Of a stretch of 64,000 nucleotides of DNA, positions 1-7,582 are shown in pieces. The DNA lies in assembly GCF_038051985.1 (NCBI RefSeq), contig NZ_CP150291.1, positions 248,001 to 312,000 on the forward strand. The letters run 5' to 3'. Below the pieces are notes generated by a model. That model was not told where the DNA came from. It did not search any database and saw only the letters and a list, made by a program, of their open reading frames with translations. The position numbers and the translations under genes were made by a program. Position 1 is the stretch's first letter. Every line of letters starts with the position of its first letter. The DNA comes from Solibacillus sp. FSL H8-0523. GTDB taxonomy: Bacteria; Bacillota; Bacilli; Bacillales_A; Planococcaceae.

Positions 1-1
1 T

Positions 2-208
2 GTGGCGGCGTTAAAACTGAAATACGGCGGGAAATTGCGCTATGTATTTATGAAGGATTTAATGCGTGAGGGGAATGCATCTTGGCAACAAGAGCAGTTC
101 GTGTCGATGGATGATACAGAAGGTCAACAACAGCTCTTACAAAATGGCTTTGTTGGACGAGCGATGAGGAAAACAGGCGAAAACTGGCTTGTACACTATG
201 TGAAATAA
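2..208 (+). CDS. Unknown protein, 3' end of a gene cut by the window edge
   Basis: An open frame runs in from the window edge and stops at a TGA codon. About 68 residues are visible, hydrophilic and mixed in charge, ending in a short Trp/His/Tyr-containing tail. The first possible start (GTG at base 2) has no visible ribosome site because the upstream DNA is missing, so this is probably only the C-terminal part of a longer protein. I do not recognise the family. A good hairpin terminator follows immediately, which supports this as the true end of a transcription unit. Function unknown. Confidence 0.5.
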   Translation: MAALKLKYGGKLRYVFMKDLMREGNASWQQEQFVSMDDTEGQQQLLQNGFVGRAMRKTGENWLVHYVK

Positions 209-209
209 T

Positions 210-250
210 AAAGGATGTGGCGAGGTTTAGATTTTCGCCACATCCTTTAT
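210..250. terminator. Bidirectional hairpin terminator
   Basis: Inverted repeat AAAGGATGTGGCGA / TCGCCACATCCTTT lies directly after the stop of the first gene. It can also end transcription from the minus-strand peptide gene at 286-393. Confidence 0.75.
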
Positions 251-285
251 CGATTTACTAGACTCCATGATTTGTGTAGGCTCCT

Positions 286-393
286 TTAAATATCGTTATC
301 GTCAAAGCTGTCTAAATCGAAGAAGTCACTGTCATCTTCGAATAGGTAAGAAACATCATTATCGTCTGTTGCTAAGTACGTGTAGTTTGTCAT
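286..393 (-). CDS. Small highly acidic peptide, 35 residues
   Basis: A minus-strand frame starts at ATG (391-393) and ends at TAA (286-288). A ribosome site AAGGAGCTG stands 7-8 bases before the ATG. The peptide has about 13 Asp and 2 Glu in 35 residues plus several Phe/Tyr, arranged as alternating acidic and aromatic residues; it has no Cys, no signal peptide and almost no basic residue. I recognise no family. A hairpin terminator (210-250) lies downstream. The clean ribosome site, good start codon and isolation between terminator and promoter region favour a real gene over chance. Possible roles (nucleic-acid mimic, protein partner, metal binding) are guesses. Confidence 0.55.
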   Translation of the reverse strand: MTNYTYLATDDNDVSYLFEDDSDFFDLDSFDDNDI

Positions 394-462
394 TTTGTAT
401 CAGCTCCTTTTTATAACTATACAATAGTCAGAAAATTAAGTAAAGTAAGAACTACCGATTTT

Positions 463-482
463 TTTAGTGAATAATCATTCAT
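463..482. promoter_or_regulatory. Possible FadR-type operator
   Basis: TTTAGTGAATAATCATTCAT matches the Bacillus FadR (fatty-acid degradation repressor) consensus, as I recall it (ATGAATGANTANTCATTCAT), at all but three positions. A weaker relative, TTCAGTGAATTAACATTCAT, lies at 825-844 just before the SDR gene. A near CcpA-type site (ATGAAAACGTTTTAT) abuts the first at 481-495. Sequence resemblance only. Confidence 0.3.
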
Positions 483-646
483 GAAAACGTTTTATATCAG
501 GCTTTCACTGTATTGGTTACGTTTACAATTATTGTAGGAGAATATTTTTTTGAACCGTTTTTCATGCAGGTTTTCATACATGTATTTGGTGAAACGAAAG
601 GATCCTTTCATACGTAAATAGAAGAAACGACAAAGGGGTGCTACTG

Positions 647-832
647 ATGGACAAAAAACCGTTTAATGATGTTGATGAGCATTACGCGAAACATGTTGGA
701 ACACCGAGCTCTTATAAGTTAAAGCAAATGCCAAAGCCGATTCGTTTTATTGGTTATTTTATGATTGGCTTTATGGTCATTGCAGCGATTTTGATTATAG
801 GCGGAATTGTAGTGGGAAAATTATTTCAGTGA
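647..832 (+). CDS. Small single-span membrane protein, 61 residues
   Basis: The ATG at 647 is preceded by AAAGGGG at a good distance; an upstream in-frame GTG at 638 lies inside that ribosome site and is unlikely. The first 40 residues are hydrophilic with a Pro/Lys-rich stretch, followed by one hydrophobic segment (about residues 34-57) rich in Ile, Val and Gly, so the protein probably has a cytoplasmic N-terminus and one membrane span. No family recognised. It lies 66 bases upstream of the SDR gene on the same strand and may be co-transcribed. No catalytic motif is visible. Confidence 0.7.
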   Translation: MDKKPFNDVDEHYAKHVGTPSSYKLKQMPKPIRFIGYFMIGFMVIAAILIIGGIVVGKLFQ

Positions 833-898
833 ATTAACATTCATTTTCTCTGCTTTATGCTAAAATATCGTTAACTTTACATAAAGGGGTGTAGGTGG

Positions 899-1630
899 AT
901 GCGTTTAGATAATAAGGTGGCTGTTATTACGGGTGGTGCGAGTGGGATTGGTTTAGCAGCGGTGAAACGTTTTGTACTAGAAGGAGCAAAAGTGGCTATA
1001 CTGGATTATAATGAGCAGGCTGGTGAGCAGGTTGTCGCTAATTACGGCGATGAGGTAGTCTTTTTTAAAGCGGATGTTTCGAATCAAGAGCAAGTGCAAC
1101 AAGCAGTCAAAGCGATTGCGGAGCATTTTGGCAAAATTGATATTTTAATTAATAACGCAGGCATTACACGTGATGCGTCGCTACTGAAAATGTCAGCAGC
1201 GGATTTTGATAAGGTCATTCAAATTAACTTAAACGGCGTGTTTTATTGTACGCAGGCGGTTGTACCATATATGATCGAGCAAAAATACGGCAAAATTATT
1301 AATACTTCATCGGTAAGTGCGGAGCGTGGGAATTTTGGGCAGACGAATTATACCGCAACAAAAGCTGCACTCATCGGTATGACCAAAACATGGTCGAAAG
1401 AGTTTGGTCGTAAAGGCATTAATGTCAATGCGGTCGCACCCGGTTTTGTGGAAACGGATATGGTAGAGAGTGTACCAAGTGAAATTACCGGAATGATTAG
1501 TACGATTACAAGCATGCAGCGAATGGGAAAACCAGAAGATGTGGCGAATGCGTATTTATTTTTAGCATCCGATGAAGCAAGCTATATAACGGGTCATGTT
1601 CTTCATGTAGATGGTGGAATCATGATGTAA
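899..1630 (+). CDS. SDR-family reductase, 3-oxoacyl-ACP / acetoacetyl-CoA reductase type
   Basis: A 243-residue short-chain dehydrogenase of classical length. The Rossmann motif TGGASGIG is at residues 11-18, NNAG near residue 87, and the catalytic Ser138, Tyr151 and Lys155 are all in place, followed by the NAVAPGFVETDM segment. These features fit FabG/PhaB-type NAD(P)H-dependent reduction of 3-ketoacyl thioesters. The gene is not inside a fab cluster, so a role in fatty-acid synthesis cannot be assumed; a degradative or polyhydroxyalkanoate-type acetoacetyl-CoA reductase is equally possible. A possible FadR-like site overlaps the upstream region. The start ATG has AAAGGGGTG upstream. Family sure, substrate unknown. 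Confidence 0.88.
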   Translation: MRLDNKVAVITGGASGIGLAAVKRFVLEGAKVAILDYNEQAGEQVVANYGDEVVFFKADVSNQEQVQQAVKAIAEHFGKIDILINNAGITRDASLLKMSAADFDKVIQINLNGVFYCTQAVVPYMIEQKYGKIINTSSVSAERGNFGQTNYTATKAALIGMTKTWSKEFGRKGINVNAVAPGFVETDMVESVPSEITGMISTITSMQRMGKPEDVANAYLFLASDEASYITGHVLHVDGGIMM

Positions 1631-1631
1631 A

Positions 1632-1677
1632 AAAACAGATTGAAATGCTGTGGGGATGGCATTTCAATCTGTTTTAT
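1632..1677 (+). terminator. Hairpin terminator after the SDR gene
   Basis: Perfect arms ACAGATTGAAATGC / GCATTTCAATCTGT (1635-1648 and 1659-1672) followed by TTTTATT. Confidence 0.85.
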
Positions 1678-1694
1678 TAAGTTTCCATTTTGGA

Positions 1695-1727
1695 GTTTAT
1701 ACAAAGTTCATATTCAATCTCTATAAT
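1695..1727 (+). promoter_or_regulatory. HssR-type direct repeat and -10 box before the MMPL gene
   Basis: GTTTATACA-AA-GTTCATATT (1695-1714) is a direct repeat with two-base spacing. The second half is identical to, and the first half 6/9 like, the HssR site I recall from the staphylococcal hrtAB promoter (GTTCATATT-N2-GTTCATATT). A perfect TATAAT follows at 1722-1727, so the repeat covers the expected -35 region, the usual position for an OmpR-family activator. A strong ribosome site and the MMPL start follow 30 bases later. Confidence 0.6.
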
Positions 1728-1757
1728 ATAAAACGCAAACAAAAAAAGGAGGCAATT

Positions 1758-3860
1758 ATGAATAAATTCCTAAATCCAATTACGGACTGGGTATCAACCA
1801 AGCGTGGTGCGACGATTACGTTAATCATTTGGCTTGTATTAATGATCGGCTTAAGTGCAGGTCCGCAGCTAAGTGAATATAAAACGTCAAACTTCCAATC
1901 ACTACCTGATGATGCACAGTCAATTATCGCAGACAATAAATTAAATGAATATTTCCCGAATGACCAGGGAACACCGGGGATTCTCGTTTTCCATAATGAA
2001 AACGGGGACATTAATCAAGACAGTGTGAAGGCGATTTTAAATGCCATCATCGCGGAGAATATTGAAGGGGTTGACCAAATTGTCGACATTTCAAAATTAC
2101 CACCGCAAGCATTAGCAGGCTTCACATCAGACGACAACTCAACAATGATCGTGCCAATGACACTTGAAAAAGGGCTTGGCAATGCGGCATATGAAGAGAT
2201 TAATGACCAGGCTTCAAAATTAGGTAACAAGGCAGCCGAGGTAACAGGCGACACGAAATTCTACATTACGGGTCCAGCAGGGATTGCTGGCGATACGTTA
2301 AAGCTGTTTGAACAAGCAGACTTTAAATTATTATTCTCAACAATTTTCATTATTTTAATTTTATTAATCATCATTTACCGTTCACCACTACTTGCGATTA
2401 TTCCATTACTTGCAACGGTAATCATTTATCAAGTAGCAAACCAATCTGTTGCCTTAATGGGTGCAGCAGGCTTAGAAATTAATAACTCAACGACATCGAT
2501 TATGAGCATTTTATTATTCGCAGCAGTAATCGATTACTCGTTATTCGTCTTCTCACGCTACCGTGAGGAGTTAAACCATTACGAGAATAAATACGAGGCA
2601 ATGAAGCATGCGATGCGTGCAACAGGTGAGCCAGTATTCTTCGCGGGTGGTACCGTTTTAGCAGCGATGCTTGTGTTATTCTTCGCTGATTTCCGTGATT
2701 ACCAAAACTTTGCGCCAATCTTTGGTATGGCAGTGTTCATCATCATGCTTGGTTCGATTACATTAGTACCCGCATTATTCGCATTATTTGGCCGTAAAGC
2801 GTTCTGGCCAAAAGTACCGAAATTCGGTGAAGTAAAAGAAGTAAAACACGGCATTTGGGGACCAATTGCGAAATTCGTAGTAAACAAGCCATTTTTATCA
2901 GGTGGATTAGTATTAATCTTCATGCTGATCACGTCATTAAATGTACTGAATTTAGATTATGAATTTGATACAGTAAAATCATTCCCAGAAGATTTACCTT
3001 CACGTGTTGGGTATGAAATTGTAGAGTCTCGCTTTGATAAAGGCGAACTTGCACCAACTTCTCTACTTGTAGAAAGTAAACAAGCGTTAACAGAAGAGCA
3101 GCAACTTGCGTTAACAGAAAGCTTATTAGCAGAGGACATGATTGCTTCGGTTCGTCCTTCAGCAGTTTCTGAAGACGGCACAAAGGCGAAGTTGTCGATG
3201 GCGTTTGAATTAAACCCATACTCACCAGAAGCAATTGACAAGCTTGAGGAAATGCGCGATAAGAGCGCGGATTACTTAAAAGAAGCAGGTATTGACGGCG
3301 AATTACTATTTGCAGGGACAACAGCAAAATTAGTAGATGAGCGTAACGTTAATAATGCAGATATTTATAAAATTGTTTTACTCGAAACATTATTAATTTT
3401 AGTATTACTATTCGTATTAACACGTTCTTGGAAAATGCCAATTTACATGATGGCGACGATTTTAGTGTCATACTTATCGGCATTAGGATTAGGCCTGTTC
3501 CTAGTGGATGTTTTATTCGGCTACGATGCGATTAGTACACGTGTACCGGTGTATGCATTTATTTTCTTAGTAGCGCTTGGTATCGATTACAACATTATTT
3601 TAATCTCACGCTTTATGGAAGAGCGTAAAACACGTAAAGTGAAAGAAGCCCTTGAAATTGCAATTCGCAATACAGGTGGGGTGATTTCATCAGCGGGTGT
3701 TATTTTAGCAGCAACATTCGCCGCACTAATGACAATGCCAATCTCGGATTTATTCGTATTCGGCTTCATGGTAGCGGTTGGTATTCTGATCGACACGTTC
3801 CTAGTGCGCGGCATGCTATTACCGATGCTAATTCTAACATTTGAAAAAGATAAGAAGTAA
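1758..3860 (+). CDS. MMPL/RND-family exporter, 700 residues
   Basis: Start chosen at ATG 1758, preceded by AAAGGAGG; the longer frame from 1650 runs through the terminator and promoter and is not used. The protein is a tandem-repeat RND-type exporter like Bacillus YdfJ/YdgH: one N-terminal span, a roughly 160-residue external domain, a five- to six-span bundle, then a second external domain (about residues 395-530) and a second bundle. The conserved Asp-Tyr pairs in membrane segments (VIDYSLFVFSRY and GIDYNIILISRF) are the expected proton-relay positions in both halves. Such proteins use the proton gradient to export lipids or hydrophobic toxicants. It sits directly upstream of an HssRS-like two-component system and has an HssR-like repeat at its promoter, which suggests induction by haem or membrane stress. 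Substrate unknown. Confidence 0.9.
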   Translation: MNKFLNPITDWVSTKRGATITLIIWLVLMIGLSAGPQLSEYKTSNFQSLPDDAQSIIADNKLNEYFPNDQGTPGILVFHNENGDINQDSVKAILNAIIAENIEGVDQIVDISKLPPQALAGFTSDDNSTMIVPMTLEKGLGNAAYEEINDQASKLGNKAAEVTGDTKFYITGPAGIAGDTLKLFEQADFKLLFSTIFIILILLIIIYRSPLLAIIPLLATVIIYQVANQSVALMGAAGLEINNSTTSIMSILLFAAVIDYSLFVFSRYREELNHYENKYEAMKHAMRATGEPVFFAGGTVLAAMLVLFFADFRDYQNFAPIFGMAVFIIMLGSITLVPALFALFGRKAFWPKVPKFGEVKEVKHGIWGPIAKFVVNKPFLSGGLVLIFMLITSLNVLNLDYEFDTVKSFPEDLPSRVGYEIVESRFDKGELAPTSLLVESKQALTEEQQLALTESLLAEDMIASVRPSAVSEDGTKAKLSMAFELNPYSPEAIDKLEEMRDKSADYLKEAGIDGELLFAGTTAKLVDERNVNNADIYKIVLLETLLILVLLFVLTRSWKMPIYMMATILVSYLSALGLGLFLVDVLFGYDAISTRVPVYAFIFLVALGIDYNIILISRFMEERKTRKVKEALEIAIRNTGGVISSAGVILAATFAALMTMPISDLFVFGFMVAVGILIDTFLVRGMLLPMLILTFEKDKK

Positions 3861-3982
3861 TAGGTAAGAATCTGTCCGAGAAGTATTTCTGGGACAGATC
3901 TTTGCGCCGAGGATGGTGAGAATTTATTCTGACCACCGCAGAAGCACCGCCCAAAAGCGGCTAATTAATACATGAACGAAGT

Positions 3983-4020
3983 ACTGCCTAAAAAGTATAT
4001 ACTTTTTAGGCAGTATCTTT
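3983..4020 (+). terminator. Perfect palindrome terminator after the MMPL gene
   Basis: ACTGCCTAAAAAGTAT and its exact complement ATACTTTTTAGGCAGT abut at 3983-4014 and are followed by a T-rich run. A weaker hairpin (TCTGTCC / GGACAGA) lies at 3871-3898. The strong hairpin separates the exporter gene from the regulator, which starts 32 bases later. Confidence 0.75.
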
Positions 4021-4046
4021 TTGAATAAACAAAAGCAGGTGATGGC

Positions 4047-4715
4047 ATGGACATTTTAGTGGTAGATGATGATGCATTTATTCGCAAATTGATTGGCATT
4101 CATCTTAAGAAAGAAGGCTACTTCGCGCAGTTTGCGAGCGATGGTTTAGAAGCACTGACCTTATTAACAGAACATGATTTTGATTTAGCAATCGTCGATG
4201 TGATGATGCCAAAAATGGACGGCATCCAATTAACAAAACGCCTAACCGAGCAAAATATTCCGGTGCTCATGTTAACCGCAAAGGCGACCTTAGATGATAA
4301 GGAAAAGGGCTTTTTAGCGGGGGCTGATGATTATATGGTGAAGCCGTTCGAGCCAAAAGAGCTACTGTTTCGGGTGCGTGCGATTTTACGTCGCTTCCAA
4401 AAAACAGAGCGTGGTATCACAAAAATGGCCAATATGACGATTGACCGTGAGACGTTTGAAGTTCGTGTAGGCGAACAGGGGCTGCTCTTACCGCTTAAGG
4501 AGTTTGAGCTGTTAAGCATTTTATGTAGCCGTCCAGAAGTGGTGTTCACGCGTGATCAACTGATGGAACAAGTATGGGGCTATGATTATGATGGCGACGA
4601 CTTTACGCTAACAACACATATTAAGCGTTTGCGCAGTCGCCTAGAAGAAGTGCAAGCACAGGTCAAAATTCAAACGGTGCGCGGGATTGGTTATAAAGTA
4701 GAGGAAATGAAATGA
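4047..4715 (+). CDS. hssR: HssR-like response regulator (OmpR family)
   Basis: A 222-residue two-domain regulator. The receiver domain (1-115) has the acidic DDD triad near residue 7, the phospho-acceptor Asp51 in VDVMMPKMDG, and the KPF lysine near 100. The C-terminal winged helix carries WGYDYDGDDFTLTTHIKRLRSR and ends in TVRGIGYKVEE. The blocks DKEKGFLAGADDYMVKPFEPKELLFRVRAILRR and WGYDY.GD match staphylococcal/Bacillus HssR as I remember it. The stop codon is one base from the start of the kinase gene, so the pair is one operon. In known species HssR activates hrtAB; here no hrtAB is adjacent, and the likely target is the MMPL exporter upstream. Symbol given by resemblance, not by search. 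Confidence 0.75.
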   Translation: MDILVVDDDAFIRKLIGIHLKKEGYFAQFASDGLEALTLLTEHDFDLAIVDVMMPKMDGIQLTKRLTEQNIPVLMLTAKATLDDKEKGFLAGADDYMVKPFEPKELLFRVRAILRRFQKTERGITKMANMTIDRETFEVRVGEQGLLLPLKEFELLSILCSRPEVVFTRDQLMEQVWGYDYDGDDFTLTTHIKRLRSRLEEVQAQVKIQTVRGIGYKVEEMK

Positions 4716-4716
4716 A

Positions 4717-6081
4717 ATGAAAACATTATATAAGCAATATATTGTCGTGACATTAGCGGTCATTGTAGCGAGCATTACGCTATCGATGCTGCTGCTTGGT
4801 CAAATTTACAACGCGCAGGTTCGACCGAATACGGATGCGCAAAACTTCGAAGTCGCTCAGGAAGTGAAGCAAATTTTATCCACGATGCCGGGCGATAGCT
4901 ATGACGCTTATTTTAAATCGATTGCGAAATTTGGTTATCAGCTAACGATCAGTGATGCGGCAGGTGAGACGACGCATTATGGCAATCCGTTTAAGAAAGC
5001 GGATGTAACTCCTGAGATGAGCGCTATCATCGGCACAGATCAGGTGTATCACGGCATTCAGGATTATAAGGAAACCTTTTTCTTTATGAACCATTTCGCT
5101 AATGATGTTCAAAATACGATTGGGGTGCCGTTTCTATTAAACGGGGAGCCGCATGCGTTATTTATTCGTCAGGGTAATGCGACGTTATTTTCAGAAATGC
5201 ATTTTTTAATTGTCGGTTTTATTGTCATTAGTGCCATTATTATTTTAGGGACGATGGTTTTGTTGGCGCGTCAGCTTGTACAGCCGCTGAAACAATTACA
5301 ACAGGCAACGGAGCAAATCGCGCAGGAGAATTATGACATTGAACTGAATATTGAGCGCGATGATGAACTTGGCCACTTGGCGACGCAGTTTCAAAAGATG
5401 GCGAAGCGTTTAGCAGAAAATGACCAGACAAAAAAGGATTTCATCAATAATGTATCGCATGATTTTCAGTCGCCGCTACTTAATATTCAAGGCTATGCGA
5501 ATGTACTGAAGGATGCGGATAATACCGAAGAGGAACGCATTCAATATTTAGAAATTATTGAGCAAGAAACAAAGCGTTTATCAGCGCTGACAAAGCAGCT
5601 GTTACTGCTGAGCTCACTCGACCAAAAAAACTTACCGATTGATAAAAAGCATTACGCACTGGATCAGCAATTAAAAGAGCGTGTGTTTTCAAAGCGCTGG
5701 AAGCTGGATGATAAGCAGATGGAGCTTGTTTATGAATTAGAGCCAATTGAAATTTTCGCGGATCAGCATTTGCTTGAGCAAGTATGGGACAATTTATTAT
5801 CAAACGCGATTCGCTATAGTGAGGATCGTGGGAAAATTGTTGTGTCATGCAGTAAAAAGGGTGATGTGGTGCAAGTGGTCATGCAAGATTACGGCATTGG
5901 CATTCCGGAAGAGGCGCTAGAAAAGGTGAAGGAACGCTTTTACCGAGTGGATCCGTCACGTTCTAGCCAAAGTAGTGGGCTTGGTCTTGCGATTGTTACA
6001 GAAATTGTGAAGCGCCATGACGGGGAGTTAGTCATTGAAAGTGTGTTAGGTGAAGGGACAAAAGTAAGTGTTCGTTTATAA
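4717..6081 (+). CDS. hssS: HssS-like membrane sensor histidine kinase
   Basis: A 454-residue kinase with the usual HssS length. Two membrane spans (about residues 8-28 and 160-184) flank a roughly 130-residue external sensor. That sensor contains YFKSIAKFGYQL, YHGIQD, FANDVQNTIGVPF and FSE segments in the same order as HssS, the haem-stress sensor. A HAMP domain follows, then the dimerisation helix with His248 in the H-box NNVSHDFQSPLLN (the common T-P is S-P here), then ATPase boxes DNLLSNAIRYS, DYGIGIP and GLGLAI. It starts two bases after the regulator stop. The direct signal could be haem, membrane damage or a related compound; similarity is clear but ligand specificity is inferred. Confidence 0.75.
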   Translation: MKTLYKQYIVVTLAVIVASITLSMLLLGQIYNAQVRPNTDAQNFEVAQEVKQILSTMPGDSYDAYFKSIAKFGYQLTISDAAGETTHYGNPFKKADVTPEMSAIIGTDQVYHGIQDYKETFFFMNHFANDVQNTIGVPFLLNGEPHALFIRQGNATLFSEMHFLIVGFIVISAIIILGTMVLLARQLVQPLKQLQQATEQIAQENYDIELNIERDDELGHLATQFQKMAKRLAENDQTKKDFINNVSHDFQSPLLNIQGYANVLKDADNTEEERIQYLEIIEQETKRLSALTKQLLLLSSLDQKNLPIDKKHYALDQQLKERVFSKRWKLDDKQMELVYELEPIEIFADQHLLEQVWDNLLSNAIRYSEDRGKIVVSCSKKGDVVQVVMQDYGIGIPEEALEKVKERFYRVDPSRSSQSSGLGLAIVTEIVKRHDGELVIESVLGEGTKVSVRL

Positions 6082-6086
6082 GGAAG

Positions 6087-6121
6087 AAAAGAGCGTGAAT
6101 ATAGCATTCACGCTCTTTTTT
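6087..6121. terminator. Convergent hairpin terminator
   Basis: AAAGAGCGTGAAT / ATTCACGCTCTTT with T runs on both sides, shared by the kinase gene and the oppositely oriented fructokinase gene. Confidence 0.9.
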
Positions 6122-7065
6122 TAGATAATTTTCGCTTCTTCTAATGTTGGAATCGCTTCCATCGCGCCGACTTTTTCGCACACTTTTGCGCCTACGCGGT
6201 TCGCAAATTCGATAATCGAAATCCATTCCGTTTGTGGAATTTCCGTCGTCTCCCGCGTCGCGAGTTCGTACAATACGGCCCCAACAAAGGCATCTCCCGC
6301 ACCTGTTGAATCAATCGCCTTTACGGGGATGGAAGGGATCGTTGTCATCATACCATTTTGGTAAAAAATCGTCCCAGCAGCACCTTGGGTAATCGCTATC
6401 GCCTTATTTTCAAATTGGGTAAGCCATTCAAGTGCCTCGTCGAAATTGTCCGTACGCGCAAATACTAATAATTCATCGTCGCTCATTTTAATGAAATGCG
6501 CGGCCTCAATAAACGGCTCACACTTTTCAATAAAGCGCTCGGTATCCCCTTTCCAAAGGTTCGCACGGTAATTGGGATCAAATGAAATAAAATGATTTTG
6601 TAGAAGTAAGGTTTGCATGAGCTGCTCATATGTTTTGCTAAATGGCTCACTTAGAAGGGCAGTCGCCGAGCCAAAATGAATGATGTCCATCGCCATAAGC
6701 TTTTGGAGATGTAAGTCCTCGATGCGCAGTAATTCATCTGCCCCGCGATTAAAAATAAAGTCACGCTCTCCGTCCGTATCACGTGAGACAAAAGCGAGTG
6801 TTGTTGGGGCAAGTGGATCTAAAATCAATTGCTCCGTACAAACGCCTGCCTGTTGCAACGTCTGTTTTAAAAAATGACCAAACGCATCATCGCCCACTTT
6901 GCCGCAAAAATAAGCGTTGCCCCCAAGTTTTGCAATCGTCGCCGAGACGTTCGCGGGTGCGCCACCTGCCTGTTTTTCATAAGTTGTTGCTTCTATAAGA
7001 GACTGTTTGATTTCGGTCGTAAAAAAATCAATTAATAATTCACCAATACAAAGAATTTGCTTCAC
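6121..7065 (-). CDS. Fructokinase, PfkB/ribokinase family
   Basis: A 314-residue sugar kinase. The N-terminus has the family GE(L)LIDF motif and the AGGAPANVSATIAKLGG segment of PfkB signature 1; the C-terminus has DSTGAGDAFVGAVLYELA, where the last Asp is the catalytic base and the GAGD loop forms the anion hole. These fit ATP-dependent phosphorylation of fructose to fructose 6-phosphate (ScrK-like). The start is a GTG with GGAGG upstream. No sucrose hydrolase or transporter is adjacent, so another ketose or a related sugar is possible. The gene is single, with a structured RNA candidate in the 500-base region upstream that may be independent of it. Confidence 0.85.
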   Translation of the reverse strand: MKQILCIGELLIDFFTTEIKQSLIEATTYEKQAGGAPANVSATIAKLGGNAYFCGKVGDDAFGHFLKQTLQQAGVCTEQLILDPLAPTTLAFVSRDTDGERDFIFNRGADELLRIEDLHLQKLMAMDIIHFGSATALLSEPFSKTYEQLMQTLLLQNHFISFDPNYRANLWKGDTERFIEKCEPFIEAAHFIKMSDDELLVFARTDNFDEALEWLTQFENKAIAITQGAAGTIFYQNGMMTTIPSIPVKAIDSTGAGDAFVGAVLYELATRETTEIPQTEWISIIEFANRVGAKVCEKVGAMEAIPTLEEAKII

Positions 7066-7174
7066 TAGATATCCCTCCTAATTTATGTATATTATTAAAT
7101 TTTGGCACAAACCCATAAAAATGGAAACTAATTACGCTGACATTGCGGTGTAAAATGTATAAAAGTTACAATTT

Positions 7175-7211
7175 TGTAGCGCATATGTGGGATTTTACCC
7201 GTGTAGCTACA
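7175..7211. repeat. Hairpin between fructokinase and the RNA candidate
   Basis: Arms TGTAGC / GCTACA (7175-7180, 7206-7211) with inner GTGGG / CCCGTG. It lies just beyond the terminator of the minus-strand RNA and could be part of the fructokinase leader. Confidence 0.4.
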
Positions 7212-7464
7212 AAAAAACACCTTCACATATAAAGTGAAGGTGTCTAAAAGCCTAAGTTGGCTAGCATGCTTATGTAAGCAGCCACATTGCCGTAGTTATT
7301 ATAGTAAGTTTTAAACCACCACTCCTCGAAGTGGGTGTTCGCAAATGTTGTCCTGTCTATCTCAGAGTCAAAAGAGTCTGAGCACGCCATTCTAACATCG
7401 ATGTAAAACTCCCTATATAAGTATAAAGGTTAAAACTTAATATTCGTACGTACAACGTAGCCTT
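7211..7464 (-). ncRNA. Structured non-coding RNA candidate, about 250 nt
   Basis: On the minus strand a promoter TTGCAA-N17-TATTAT (7499 to 7471) is followed by about 250 bases and then a strong terminator (ACACCTTCAC / GTGAAGGTGT, 7217-7243, with seven Ts). Between them no convincing gene exists, but pairing is dense: a long-range stem AAGTTTTAACC / GGTTTAAAACTT, hairpins CTCAGA / TCTGAG and CCACT / AGTGG, and a nested GGCTGCTT / AAGCATGCTAGCC hairpin near the 3' end. Size and the long-range closing stem with an interrupted interior recall 6S RNA, but I cannot confirm this. A 13-codon frame (start about 7395) has a weak ribosome site and is noted only. An alternative is an attenuator leader for fructokinase, whose start lies 146 bases beyond. 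Confidence 0.45.
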
Positions 7465-7545
7465 ATCGTTATAATATAATAAGTTTTTGTGCATTGCAAC
7501 AAAGTATGTTTCAACAAAAAAGTCAACTATTTTGAACGGCAAAAT

Positions 7546-7576
7546 AAAAAAGCCTTCCTGCAATTTCGGAAGCCTT
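7546..7576 (-). terminator. Terminator of the HD-domain gene
   Basis: AAGGCTTCC / GGAAGGCTT (minus-strand reading) followed by a T-rich run; directly after the stop codon of the 7583-8227 gene. Confidence 0.85.
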
Positions 7577-7582
7577 TTGTTG

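Noticed and set aside
1650-1757. N-terminal extension of the MMPL frame
   Set aside because: Includes the upstream terminator and the promoter; AAAGGAGG precedes ATG 1758.
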